Source of the DNA: an uncultured Pelagibacteraceae bacterium
GTDB lineage: Bacteria > Pseudomonadota > Alphaproteobacteria > Pelagibacterales > Pelagibacteraceae
DNA: 52,608 bases
Reading direction: 5' to 3'
Assembly (NCBI GenBank): GCA_902529715.1
Contig: CABZXL010000004.1
Coordinates: forward strand, 1-52,608
Under the pieces are notes generated by a model, which was given only the letters and a program-made list of their open reading frames with translations, was not told the origin of the DNA and made no database searches. The position numbers and the translations under genes were made by a program. This document shows, piece after piece, positions 25,466-33,716 of the stretch (the stretch's first letter is position 1; the number at the start of each line of letters is the position of its first letter).

Positions 25466-26866
25466 TTACCTTGAGGATGACGCAACAGCTTTTTCATCGC
25501 CCTTTGCATCTTCCATTATTGTATAGTCTAGACCAGCTAATTCTACTTCTCTTGGAATTCTAAGTTTACCCATTCCTGAAAGTATTTTAGCCAATATCCA
25601 TCCTGGTAAGAAACCAAGTACACCGAACATAATTATTGCACCAATAAACATTCCCAAAGGATTTATTGGAGCGTAGTCTGTTCCTACCCACATAGCTCCC
25701 ACACTATAACCTGATGAAGGATATCCGTTTAGAACAAAACCACAAATTATAAGTCCAGCGACACCGGCATAACCGTGAACTGCAACAGCACCAACCGCAT
25801 CATCAATTTTGAACTTACGTTCAACCCAGTAATGCAATCTGTATGCTACCCATACTCCAATCATAGCAATTATGAATGATTGAATTGGATGATATAAATC
25901 ATTTCCTGCAGAAGCACATATTATTCCAGCTAGTCCACTTGAGTATGTCCAGAAAGGATCTCCTTTTGATATTAGATATCCAGCCATCAAACCTCCAGAT
26001 AACGACATCAAGAAGTTCATTGTGATTGCACCTAACGTTGTTGGTGTTACGTAAATGTTAGTTGCTGTCCAGAATGTTACTCCTTCCATTCCATATTCAG
26101 GTCCTAGATCAAAAATTGGTATATTACACGCTGCATAGAATCCCCAGAAACCAGTATAAATTAAGAATAACCCAATAGTCACTAACCATGGATTTCTCGG
26201 TCCTATATTTCTAGGCTCACCGCTAGATGAGAATTTTCCTATTCTTGGTCCTAATACCGCTAGAACTCCAAGAGCAAATCCTCCTGCTACTGCGTGAATA
26301 ACTCCTGACGCATAAGCATCATGATATCCCAATATTTTTAACATCCAACCATCGAAATGCCATCCCCAAGCAGCATCAATAGTCCAGAAAACTGAACCAA
26401 TTGCTATTGCTAAGATACCGAATGCAAATGTTGTAATTCTTTCAATTACCGCACCTGAAACGATAGAGGCAGCAGTCCATGAGAATAATAAGAACGCAGC
26501 CCAAAATACACCGCTTATACGGTCATTCAAGTTTGTCCCCATTAAATCACTAGTTGGTACATACCAAGCCGCACTAAATGCAGATTCATCTGTAATCAAT
26601 GCCGCACTTTCATTCATTATAGAAGGTGCTAAACCTGGTCCAGTTGGAAACGCCCAATAAATCCACCAACCAAATAAAAACCACGTAACTGTTACCAAAG
26701 GTATTAGCATCGTGTTTTTCATTAATGTGTGCTGGTGATGTTTATATCTAGAGGCTCCAACCTCATACATACAGAAACCTACGTGGATCAGGAACATAAG
26801 TACCACTGTTATCCAGTAATAGAACTCTGTAAATATGGTAGTCAATGCTGTAAGTTGATCAGTCAT
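25466..26866 (-). CDS. amt: Ammonium/methylammonium transporter (Amt family)
   Basis: 466-residue, about 11-helix Amt channel. The twin pore histidines are in SGVIHAVAGG and AVAVHGYAGVAG, and the family segments WTAASIVSGAVIERI, AAWGWHFDGWM and GFWGFYAACN are present. It is longer than a minimal Amt at both ends. The ATG has an AGGAGG ribosome site and is preceded by a 219-base gap containing inverted repeats. Amt proteins pass methylammonium as well as ammonium, and this one sits within a methylamine-type gene set, so methylamine uptake is a plausible extra role; that is inference from context. Confidence 0.9.
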   Translation of the reverse strand: MTDQLTALTTIFTEFYYWITVVLMFLIHVGFCMYEVGASRYKHHQHTLMKNTMLIPLVTVTWFLFGWWIYWAFPTGPGLAPSIMNESAALITDESAFSAAWYVPTSDLMGTNLNDRISGVFWAAFLLFSWTAASIVSGAVIERITTFAFGILAIAIGSVFWTIDAAWGWHFDGWMLKILGYHDAYASGVIHAVAGGFALGVLAVLGPRIGKFSSSGEPRNIGPRNPWLVTIGLFLIYTGFWGFYAACNIPIFDLGPEYGMEGVTFWTATNIYVTPTTLGAITMNFLMSLSGGLMAGYLISKGDPFWTYSSGLAGIICASAGNDLYHPIQSFIIAMIGVWVAYRLHYWVERKFKIDDAVGAVAVHGYAGVAGLIICGFVLNGYPSSGYSVGAMWVGTDYAPINPLGMFIGAIIMFGVLGFLPGWILAKILSGMGKLRIPREVELAGLDYTIMEDAKGDEKAVASSSR

Positions 26867-26892
26867 TGCCTTCCTCCTTTTATATTTACACT

Positions 26893-26927
26893 GTTAGAAT
26901 AAACAAAAATATTTTCTAACAAGTATA
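26893..26927 (-). promoter_or_regulatory. Inverted repeat and -10-like element upstream of amt
   Basis: On the minus strand a TATACT sequence (26927-26922) is followed directly by a 7-bp inverted repeat, GTTAGAA and TTCTAAC (26920-26893), with a 14-base loop, 26 bases before the amt ATG. It could be an operator over the transcription start or a 5'-leader hairpin. No convincing -35 element is seen, so this is tentative. Confidence 0.35.
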
Positions 26928-26955
26928 CTTTGTTAATTTAAACTAACTAATAAGG

Positions 26956-26972
26956 ATTCTAGATATTAGAAT
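26956..26972. promoter_or_regulatory. Palindrome ATTCTA-5-TAGAAT upstream of amt
   Basis: A perfect 6-bp inverted repeat with a 5-base spacer (GATAT) lies in the 219-base gap between amt and the 139-residue protein gene. Its TTCTA/TAGAA half-sites recur in the second inverted repeat nearer to amt, which suggests a dimeric regulator site, possibly nitrogen-linked. No regulator is identified, and AT-rich sequence makes chance palindromes common. Confidence 0.3.
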
Positions 26973-27085
26973 AGTTATAACAACAAAAAACTATATAAAA
27001 AAAAGTACGAATTTACTGACTGATTTGATTTTTTTTTCACCCAATATGGACAAAACAACCTAAGGTAGATTTTATCTTTATGATT

Positions 27086-27505
27086 CTAAAATTTTCTATA
27101 AGCTTTTTTAAGATCAACAAGGGGATGGTTTGGTGACATTTGAAATTTAACCAAAAGTTCTCTAGCTATCATGTCTCTATCTTGTTGATTATTCGGTAAT
27201 TTAATTTTTTTAGGAATTGTAACCCATCCGTTAGCATTTCTATCAAAAACAGCAGGTCTATCTTCTTCGTAACCCATATGAACATCTTCAAGCCAGTTAA
27301 GATCATCCCAACCCATATGTTCAATATATTTTTTTAGGAAGGGTGTAAGTCTTTTATAATCTGGAAGTAGGTTTACATCATATCGATAACCAATAGTTTG
27401 TCCGATCATTTTTTCTCTAGCAGACTCTTTCTTCTTACCTAGTTGACCTTTAACTTCTTTAGCACTAACTTTTACTTTTTTCTTTTTGTTTTTCTTTTTA
27501 GCCAT
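27086..27505 (-). CDS. Basic small protein of unknown function in the mgs cluster
   Basis: 139-residue soluble protein with a very lysine-rich N-terminus (KKKNKKKKVKVS) and a folded-looking remainder containing DYKRLTPFLKKYIEHMGWDD, VHMGYEEDRPAVFDRN and WVTIPKKIKLP. It starts eight bases after the stop of the GltS FMN-domain gene, so it is co-transcribed with the MgsABC-like genes and closes that set. I do not recognise the family. Its steady position beside glutamate-synthase-like subunits suggests an accessory subunit or regulator of that complex. Confidence 0.7.
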   Translation of the reverse strand: MAKKKNKKKKVKVSAKEVKGQLGKKKESAREKMIGQTIGYRYDVNLLPDYKRLTPFLKKYIEHMGWDDLNWLEDVHMGYEEDRPAVFDRNANGWVTIPKKIKLPNNQQDRDMIARELLVKFQMSPNHPLVDLKKAYRKF

Positions 27506-27513
27506 AATTAACC

Positions 27514-28902
27514 TTAAATTTTATGAAAGTCGTCAACTCCAACTGTATGATTTGTGCCTGATAGTGGAACCTTTGCTAACGCAGAGGCTTCCATAGTTAA
27601 TGCAGCCATATCTTCTGGCTCTAATGAATGAATATTAGTTTTACCACAAGCTCTTGCTAATAGTTGTGCTTCTAAAGTCATTGTATGAAGATAGTTGTAA
27701 ACTCTTAGCGCTGCATCATCAGGATTTAATCTTTTTCTTAATTTTGGATCTTGTGTTGCAACCCCAACAGGACAACGACCTGTATGACAGTGGTAACAAT
27801 GACCCGCTGGAACTCCCATTTCTTTTTCAAAATTAGACTCAGGAATTTCTTTGTTACAATTAAGAGCAATCATTGCTCCAGTTCCAATTGCAATAGCATC
27901 TGCACCTAAAGCTAATGCTTTAGCCATATCAGCACCATCTCTAACTCCTCCTGCATAAATTAAAGTAACTTTTCCAGTTTTACCAACATCATCTATTGCT
28001 CTTCTAGCTTCTCTAATGGCAGCAATTCCTGGAATACCAGTATTTGCTGCTGCAATATGGGGACCAGCTCCAGTTGATCCTTCCATTCCATCTAAATAAA
28101 TTGAATCTGGATCACATTTTGCAGCCATACGAACATCATCATAAACTTTAGCTGCTCCTAATTTTAATTGTATTGGCACTTTATTTTTAGTTAATTCTCT
28201 AAGTTCTTGAACTTTTAAAGCTAAATCATCTGGACCTAACCAATCAGGGTGTCTTGCAGGTGATCTTTGGTCAATTCCTGCTGGCAAAGATCTCATTTCA
28301 GCAACTTGGTCAGTAACTTTTTGACCCATCAAGTGTCCACCCATTCCAACTTTTTGACCTTGACCAATAAATACTTCTATTCCATCAGCTAATTGTGCGT
28401 GGTGAGGATTAAATCCATATCTTGATTGAATACATTGATAATACCATTTTTCAGAATATCTTCTTTCATCAGGTATCATTCCACCTTCCCCTGAACATGT
28501 AGCACTTCCAGCCATTGTTGCTCCTCTTGCTAAAGCTGTTTTTGCTTCATAGGAGAGTGCTCCAAAACTCATTCCAGTGATATAAACTGGGATATCTAAT
28601 TCAATTGGATTCTCACATCTTGGGCCAATTATAGTTTTCGTTTCACATTTTTCTCTATAACCTTCAATAACAAATCTTGTTAATGTACCTGGTAAAAAAA
28701 CTAAATCATCAAACGTTGGAATTTTTTTCATTAATGCCATTCCACGCATTCTATATCTTCCTAACTGAGCCTTAATATGTATATCGTCAATTACTTCAGG
28801 AGTAAAAATTGAGTTATATCCTAATAAACTTTTATTTCTTTTAGCGAACTCACTTTTTCCATTCGGGTGACCATTAGCTTTTCCATTTTTATTTTTTGCC
28901 AT
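27514..28902 (-). CDS. mgsC: Glutamate synthase-like FMN subunit (MgsC/GlxD type)
   Basis: 462-residue FMN-binding domain protein of the glutamate synthase large-subunit type. FMN/TIM-barrel segments are ITGMSFGALSYEAKTALARG, GEGGMIPDER, KLGAAKVYDDVRMA, LDGMEGSTGAGP and IYAGGVRDGADMAKALALGA. The cysteine cluster in GHCYHCHTGRCPVGV would hold the iron-sulfur centre. As in N-methylglutamate synthase (MgsABC) or Rhizobium GlxBCD, GltS domains are split into three genes. The reaction would transfer methylamine-derived or amide nitrogen onto 2-oxoglutarate. It overlaps mgsB by one base (TAATG). Confidence 0.8.
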   Translation of the reverse strand: MAKNKNGKANGHPNGKSEFAKRNKSLLGYNSIFTPEVIDDIHIKAQLGRYRMRGMALMKKIPTFDDLVFLPGTLTRFVIEGYREKCETKTIIGPRCENPIELDIPVYITGMSFGALSYEAKTALARGATMAGSATCSGEGGMIPDERRYSEKWYYQCIQSRYGFNPHHAQLADGIEVFIGQGQKVGMGGHLMGQKVTDQVAEMRSLPAGIDQRSPARHPDWLGPDDLALKVQELRELTKNKVPIQLKLGAAKVYDDVRMAAKCDPDSIYLDGMEGSTGAGPHIAAANTGIPGIAAIREARRAIDDVGKTGKVTLIYAGGVRDGADMAKALALGADAIAIGTGAMIALNCNKEIPESNFEKEMGVPAGHCYHCHTGRCPVGVATQDPKLRKRLNPDDAALRVYNYLHTMTLEAQLLARACGKTNIHSLEPEDMAALTMEASALAKVPLSGTNHTVGVDDFHKI

Positions 28903-29756
28903 TATATAGCTCCTTTTTTCTCAGTAGGCTCTAGAGCATCGTAGTTCCAGAGTTTTTTGCCGGCTACAACTTTAGTCATTTTAGACACATCAAAGTTCTC
29001 ACCAATTTCAGCAACTTTAAGTTTTCTTTTTAACCAATCTATATCATCTTTTGTCATAGGTGATTCTACCGCATCACTACCAAATGAACCTATTTTTCCA
29101 CCAACATATATCGTTCCGTCATACATAGAGTCTCCTAGGTTAATACCCACATCTCCTAAAATAACAATTCTTCCTCTTTGCATCATAAATCCTGTAAAAG
29201 CACCAGCGTCTCCTCCTATGATTATAGTTCCACCTTTTTGGTCAATCCCAGTTCTTGCACCAACACTTCCTTTACAAATTAAATCACCACCTCTAATAGC
29301 CGCACCAAAACAAGAACCAGCATTTTTTTCAATTACCACTTTTCCTGCCATCATATTTTCAGCACATGACCAACCAACACGACCATTCACTCTAACTATT
29401 GGTCCATCTATTGATCCGACTCCAAAATAACCTAAACTTCCTTCAAAAATTAAATTAAGTTTATTTAGTATTCCAACACCCAGACTATGTTTTCCTTGTG
29501 GATTTTTAATGACTATCGTTCCATATCCTTGACTCATTAATTCATCAATTTTTCCATTTGCTTGTTTGCAATCTAAATCTTTAACATCTAAATTAGTTCT
29601 TTTATTAAAATCTACATCGAAAGTACCCCAATAGAAAAAGTTTTCAGCTTCATCAGGGTTAAAAAATTTTTGTTGAGTTTTTCCTGTAAGGGTTTCGGTA
29701 TGCATACCCATTGACTGGGCTTTTGTTTTTTTTTCTGCTGTTTTTAAGTTTGCCAT
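28902..29756 (-). CDS. mgsB: Glutamate synthase GXGXG-domain subunit (MgsB/GlxC type)
   Basis: 284-residue protein consisting of the right-handed beta-helix found at the C-terminus of glutamate synthase. A ladder of glycine turns is visible (GGDLICKGSVGARTG, GGTIIIGGDAGAFTG, GRIVILGDVGINLGD, GTIYVGGKIGSFG). It has no catalytic site of its own and bridges the amidotransferase and FMN domains. It overlaps mgsA by 13 bases and mgsC by one, so the three subunits are tightly coupled. An antisense frame over it is a shadow. Confidence 0.8.
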   Translation of the reverse strand: MANLKTAEKKTKAQSMGMHTETLTGKTQQKFFNPDEAENFFYWGTFDVDFNKRTNLDVKDLDCKQANGKIDELMSQGYGTIVIKNPQGKHSLGVGILNKLNLIFEGSLGYFGVGSIDGPIVRVNGRVGWSCAENMMAGKVVIEKNAGSCFGAAIRGGDLICKGSVGARTGIDQKGGTIIIGGDAGAFTGFMMQRGRIVILGDVGINLGDSMYDGTIYVGGKIGSFGSDAVESPMTKDDIDWLKRKLKVAEIGENFDVSKMTKVVAGKKLWNYDALEPTEKKGAI

Positions 29757-30685
29757 ACTTTTACCTCTCCATCAAAAGGATCGTAAGTATCTATTTCTTG
29801 TGGAAGAATAGATCTAATTGCGATCTCTTCTGATCCCATAGCCACCAAGTCATCTGATTCATATAAAACTAACGGTTTTGCAGCCATAGTATCTTTAGCC
29901 ATTCCTAAAGAATCTTTTGTAGCTACAAAATATGTAAAAACACCATCAAGACCTGTAAGAGATTCCTTCATTCCTTCTTCTAAAGTTGCTCCATTTCTCA
30001 TTTTTTCAGCGAGAAAAACTGCTATCAATTCAGAGTCACACTCAGACATAAAACGCATACCTTTGTTTTCAAGAACTCTTCTATTGTTCCAATAGTTTGT
30101 TAGTTGTCCGTTGTGAACTACAGATACGTCTGCAAAAGGATAACCCCAAAAAGGGTGAGCTGATTTAATATCAACACCAGATTCTGTTGCCATTCTAGCG
30201 TGACCTATGCCATGTGTTCCTTGAACTTTATTTAATCCATATCTCTCAGATACAACAGTTGCATCTCCTAAATCTTTTATAAGTTCTAAAGACTTTCCTA
30301 TAGATAGTATTTCAACACTTGGAATACTTTCAACTGATTTTGAAAAATCCATAAGATCTTTATCAAACTTGATTTCATATCTGTATGAATAAGGAGTTAA
30401 TTTTTCTTCTTTAACAACTAGAGCTCCTAGTTCTGAAAGTTTTTTGTCTACAATTTTTTTTCTCTCATTATATACACTTTCATCTTCATTTACCGATGTA
30501 CTACCTTCTCCTACGTTTTCTCCTACTTTAAATCTCAGTATAAAGTTTTGACCGTCATTATTAGCATAAAGTGCGTACCCAGTTGAATCGGGCCCTCTAT
30601 GTTTTAAAGCCTGAAGCATATGTTGTAACTCTTCACCAACGTTTGAAGATTTACCTCTATGAATTAATCCAGCTATTCCGCACAT
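29744..30685 (-). CDS. mgsA: Class II glutamine amidotransferase subunit (MgsA/GlxB type)
   Basis: 313-residue N-terminal-nucleophile amidotransferase starting MCGIAGLIHRGK, with the catalytic Cys exposed after Met removal. ALKHRGPDSTGYALY, GHARMATESGVDIKSAHPF and VVHNGQLTNYW are the expected substrate and structural loops. It supplies ammonia or methylamine from a gamma-glutamyl amide to the FMN domain. It follows the 489-residue GS-family gene by 25 bases and overlaps mgsB, giving ligase-amidotransferase-synthase order. Confidence 0.8.
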   Translation of the reverse strand: MCGIAGLIHRGKSSNVGEELQHMLQALKHRGPDSTGYALYANNDGQNFILRFKVGENVGEGSTSVNEDESVYNERKKIVDKKLSELGALVVKEEKLTPYSYRYEIKFDKDLMDFSKSVESIPSVEILSIGKSLELIKDLGDATVVSERYGLNKVQGTHGIGHARMATESGVDIKSAHPFWGYPFADVSVVHNGQLTNYWNNRRVLENKGMRFMSECDSELIAVFLAEKMRNGATLEEGMKESLTGLDGVFTYFVATKDSLGMAKDTMAAKPLVLYESDDLVAMGSEEIAIRSILPQEIDTYDPFDGEVKVWQT

Positions 30686-30710
30686 AATTTTCTTTCTTTT
30701 ACTTTTTTGC

Positions 30711-32180
30711 TTATGGAAGACAATCTAAATATGTATCCAGATCCCATTGCGTTGTCGCACCTAAAAATTTTTCCCATTCATCATTTTTATACCAATGGAA
30801 TACTTTATACATTTCATCAGGCATAGCTGATTTAATTACTTCATCATCAGCTAGTCTATCCAAGGCTTCACCTAAGCTTAATGGAAGTTTCTTAACATCT
30901 TTACCTTCTTTTTGAGCTTCATACATACTTCTAGACTCGGGCTTAGATGGTACAAGTTTTTTTGTAATACCGTGGTCACAAGCTTTTAATAAAGCTGCAC
31001 CCAACAGATAAGGATTATGCATAGAGTCCACAGATCTATATTCAAATCTTCCTGGAGCAGAAACTCTTAATCCGCAAGTCCTATTTTGATATCCCCAATC
31101 AGCGTAAACTGGAGCCCAGAAACCTTGGTCCCAAAGTCTTCTGTAAGAATTAACTGTTGAAGATCCTAAAGCTGTTAAAGCTGGTAAGTGTTCCATTATT
31201 CCAGCAATGGACTGTAAGCCAATTTTACCTGGTAGTTGCATATCTTTTGTATCAGGCATAAAAGTATTTGTGCCTCCCTGCACATAACCAAACACTTCCT
31301 CTACTCCAGGTAATCTTTTATTACCTAGTTTGTTTGTTACAACTTTTCCACCTTTCCACAAAGACATATTGGTATGACAACCACTAGCAGAAACACCCAT
31401 AAATGGTTTTGTCATAAAGCATGCTATTAAATTATGTTCTCTTGCTACTTGTGCACAAATTTGTCTATAAGTAGAAAGTCTATCAGCGTTTCTTAAAACA
31501 TTATCGTATGTCCAGTTTAACTCTAATTGTCCTGGAGCATCTTCATGGTCTCCTTGGATCATATCTAAACCCATGGCTGAAGCGTATTCAATTACCTTCA
31601 TAAACACAGGTCTTAATGACTCAAATTGATCAATGTGATAACAGTATGGTTTAGAAAAACCTTCTCCAGTAGGAGTTCCATCAGGATTTTTTGTCAACCA
31701 CATCATTTCAGGTTCTGTTCCTACTCTTAGTTCTAGACCATGTTTTTTCTGAAATTCATCCATAAAAATTTTCAAATTACCCCTGCAATCAGAAGTTAAA
31801 TGACCACCTGGATTTTTTCTTTCTTCTCTATTTCTAAAACATGTAACAAAAACTCTTCCAATTCTCTTATCCCAAGGTAATTGACAGAAAGTCTCAGGGT
31901 CAGGTATACCAACAAGTTCCATAGCTTCAGGGCCGTAACCGATATAATTTTTGTGTCTGTCTACAAATAAGTTGGCAGTAGATCCATAAACCAATTGAAA
32001 ACCTTTTTCTGCAGTTCTTTCCCAATGGTCTGCAGGAATTCCTTTACCAACTACACGTCCTGTTACAGATATAAATTGATAATAAATATATGTAATACCC
32101 AATTCATTAATTTTTTCTCTAACTCTTTTTACTAATTTTGCTCTACCAGGTTGATTTACATGTTTTTCTAGATCAGTCAT
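30711..32180 (-). CDS. Glutamine synthetase-family ligase beside mgsABC
   Basis: 489-residue member of the glutamine synthetase superfamily, clearly different from the 441-residue paralogue in the window. All GS motifs are present: VGTEPEMMWL, GDHEDAPGQLELNW, SASGCHTNMSLW, TVNSYRRL and GRFEYRSVDSMHNPY. A GGAGGG ribosome site precedes the ATG. It occupies the place that GlnT/GmaS holds in rhizobial glnT-glxBCD and methylotroph gmaS-mgs clusters, so a gamma-glutamylmethylamide or other gamma-glutamylamide product feeding MgsABC is likely. Ordinary glutamine synthesis is the alternative. Confidence 0.75.
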   Translation of the reverse strand: MTDLEKHVNQPGRAKLVKRVREKINELGITYIYYQFISVTGRVVGKGIPADHWERTAEKGFQLVYGSTANLFVDRHKNYIGYGPEAMELVGIPDPETFCQLPWDKRIGRVFVTCFRNREERKNPGGHLTSDCRGNLKIFMDEFQKKHGLELRVGTEPEMMWLTKNPDGTPTGEGFSKPYCYHIDQFESLRPVFMKVIEYASAMGLDMIQGDHEDAPGQLELNWTYDNVLRNADRLSTYRQICAQVAREHNLIACFMTKPFMGVSASGCHTNMSLWKGGKVVTNKLGNKRLPGVEEVFGYVQGGTNTFMPDTKDMQLPGKIGLQSIAGIMEHLPALTALGSSTVNSYRRLWDQGFWAPVYADWGYQNRTCGLRVSAPGRFEYRSVDSMHNPYLLGAALLKACDHGITKKLVPSKPESRSMYEAQKEGKDVKKLPLSLGEALDRLADDEVIKSAMPDEMYKVFHWYKNDEWEKFLGATTQWDLDTYLDCLP

Positions 32181-32251
32181 TTTTTCCCTCCAATGAATTT
32201 TTTATAAAATAAAAGTTAGCTGATATTTTAATATGTGTCCACACAGTAAGT

Positions 32252-33580
32252 TTAGCTCCAAGGAAAAGGGCTGTTCGAAGTGGGGTGAAGTTCTCCCTTC
32301 GCGTATCGGTTGAATCTAAATGGTTTCAACAATTCACTTTCTTGACCTAAAATTTCTTGAGCAACTAAATGACCAACCCCTAACATTTTATATCCATGGT
32401 TTGCATCTGCTATCATATAAACATTTTCACAAAATCTATCGAAGATAGGAAAAGAGTCTGGTGTTAAGCAACCCAATCCACCTGATGGACCTTTTCTGTA
32501 TAAATTTGATTTACCAACAAAACGTTTTTGACAATGTGCTAGTGCTGAAGTCCACATATCTGAAAATTCATCAGTCGTCTGGAACTCGGGCGACTCTATT
32601 CCGTAAGGATCTACATTAACTTTATCAAAATGTTTTTGAACTATATAAGGTGAAGTTCCACCCTGAACTCCTAAACCTTCAATATCTGGCTTGTAATATA
32701 TTCCCCATAATTTATCTGTAATTAGTTTTCCATCTTTGTCTGAATGTAGTGGTGCGTCTGTGTCAACATGAATTACTGGTGGTTGTTTTCCATCATTAGT
32801 TCTTAAGTAGTCAGCATCAACACCCAAAACACCTTCTTGTAAAAACCAGTATGTCCACATATCCACAGTATGCATTTTTCCATCTTTACTTTTTACTTCA
32901 GTTGTTTTTGGTAAATCTAGCATATTCCAAAAGTCTCTCACCCACGGACCAGCTCCAATAACTACTTGTTCACAGTCAATGTTACCTTGGTCAGTTTCTA
33001 CTCCCGTTATAGCATTACTGTTACTTCCTCTTTTAAATCCTGTAACTTTAACTCCTTTATGCACATTAACGCCATTAGCGTTAGCTTTACTTTCTATTGC
33101 CTTAATTGAATCTTTATTAAATGCGTAGCCACCTTTTTTTTCATGAAGAACAGAAGTTATTCCTTGTGCTTGCCAATCATCAAACATTCCTTTCATGTAT
33201 TTCATACAATCTTTTTCACCTTCGATAAAAACTGAATCATAACCAATAGCTTTTTGTTGATCATATATACTCGCAACATCTTTGTGCATAACTTCAGGAG
33301 ATATTTGCATATAGCCTACAGGGTTATATTTAAATGCTTTTGGATCACTTTCCCAAACTGAAACTGAATGGGCCATCAATTCTCTCATTGCAGGTTGGAA
33401 ATAATTATTTCTAACAACTCCACACGCTATTCCGCTTGCACCAGCTGCTGTATCTTTTTTTTCTAAAACTATAACATCGTTTGGATTTTTATATTTTTCA
33501 GAAAGTTTCCAGGCAGTGCTTAAACCATGAATACCGCCGCCAATTATTACAACTTTTGCTTTTGTCGGTAAATTTGACAT
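32252..33580 (-). CDS. mgdA: FAD-dependent N-methyl amino acid oxidase/dehydrogenase, SoxB/MgdA-like
   Basis: 442-residue flavoprotein of the sarcosine oxidase beta-subunit/N-methylglutamate dehydrogenase A type. The FAD dinucleotide motif VVIIGGGIHGLSTAW is at the N-terminus. The flavin-site segment ASGIACGVVRNNYF follows, and the C-terminal DANHGYKMLGVGHLVA closes the FAD site. Expected reaction: oxidative demethylation of N-methylglutamate (or sarcosine), releasing a C1 unit. It heads the minus-strand operon leading into the GS-family ligase and mgsABC. The B, C and D subunits of the known heterotetrameric enzymes are absent nearby, so it may act alone or with distant partners. Confidence 0.75.
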   Translation of the reverse strand: MSNLPTKAKVVIIGGGIHGLSTAWKLSEKYKNPNDVIVLEKKDTAAGASGIACGVVRNNYFQPAMRELMAHSVSVWESDPKAFKYNPVGYMQISPEVMHKDVASIYDQQKAIGYDSVFIEGEKDCMKYMKGMFDDWQAQGITSVLHEKKGGYAFNKDSIKAIESKANANGVNVHKGVKVTGFKRGSNSNAITGVETDQGNIDCEQVVIGAGPWVRDFWNMLDLPKTTEVKSKDGKMHTVDMWTYWFLQEGVLGVDADYLRTNDGKQPPVIHVDTDAPLHSDKDGKLITDKLWGIYYKPDIEGLGVQGGTSPYIVQKHFDKVNVDPYGIESPEFQTTDEFSDMWTSALAHCQKRFVGKSNLYRKGPSGGLGCLTPDSFPIFDRFCENVYMIADANHGYKMLGVGHLVAQEILGQESELLKPFRFNRYAKGELHPTSNSPFPWS

Positions 33581-33716
33581 ATTTTTCTACTAAAATGAAT
33601 CACTAGCAAAACCAGTAATCCTTTTTAAGCCTATTTTTTACTAATAAAAACTATATATAAAAAGAATACCTTAATTTTAGTATTTTTAGAGGTATCTTAA
33701 AAACTATAATATTTAT

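Noticed and set aside
28957..29430. 157-residue plus-strand frame opposite mgsB
   Set aside because: The glycine-ladder of mgsB gives a proline/isoleucine-rich antisense frame; no start context or homology.
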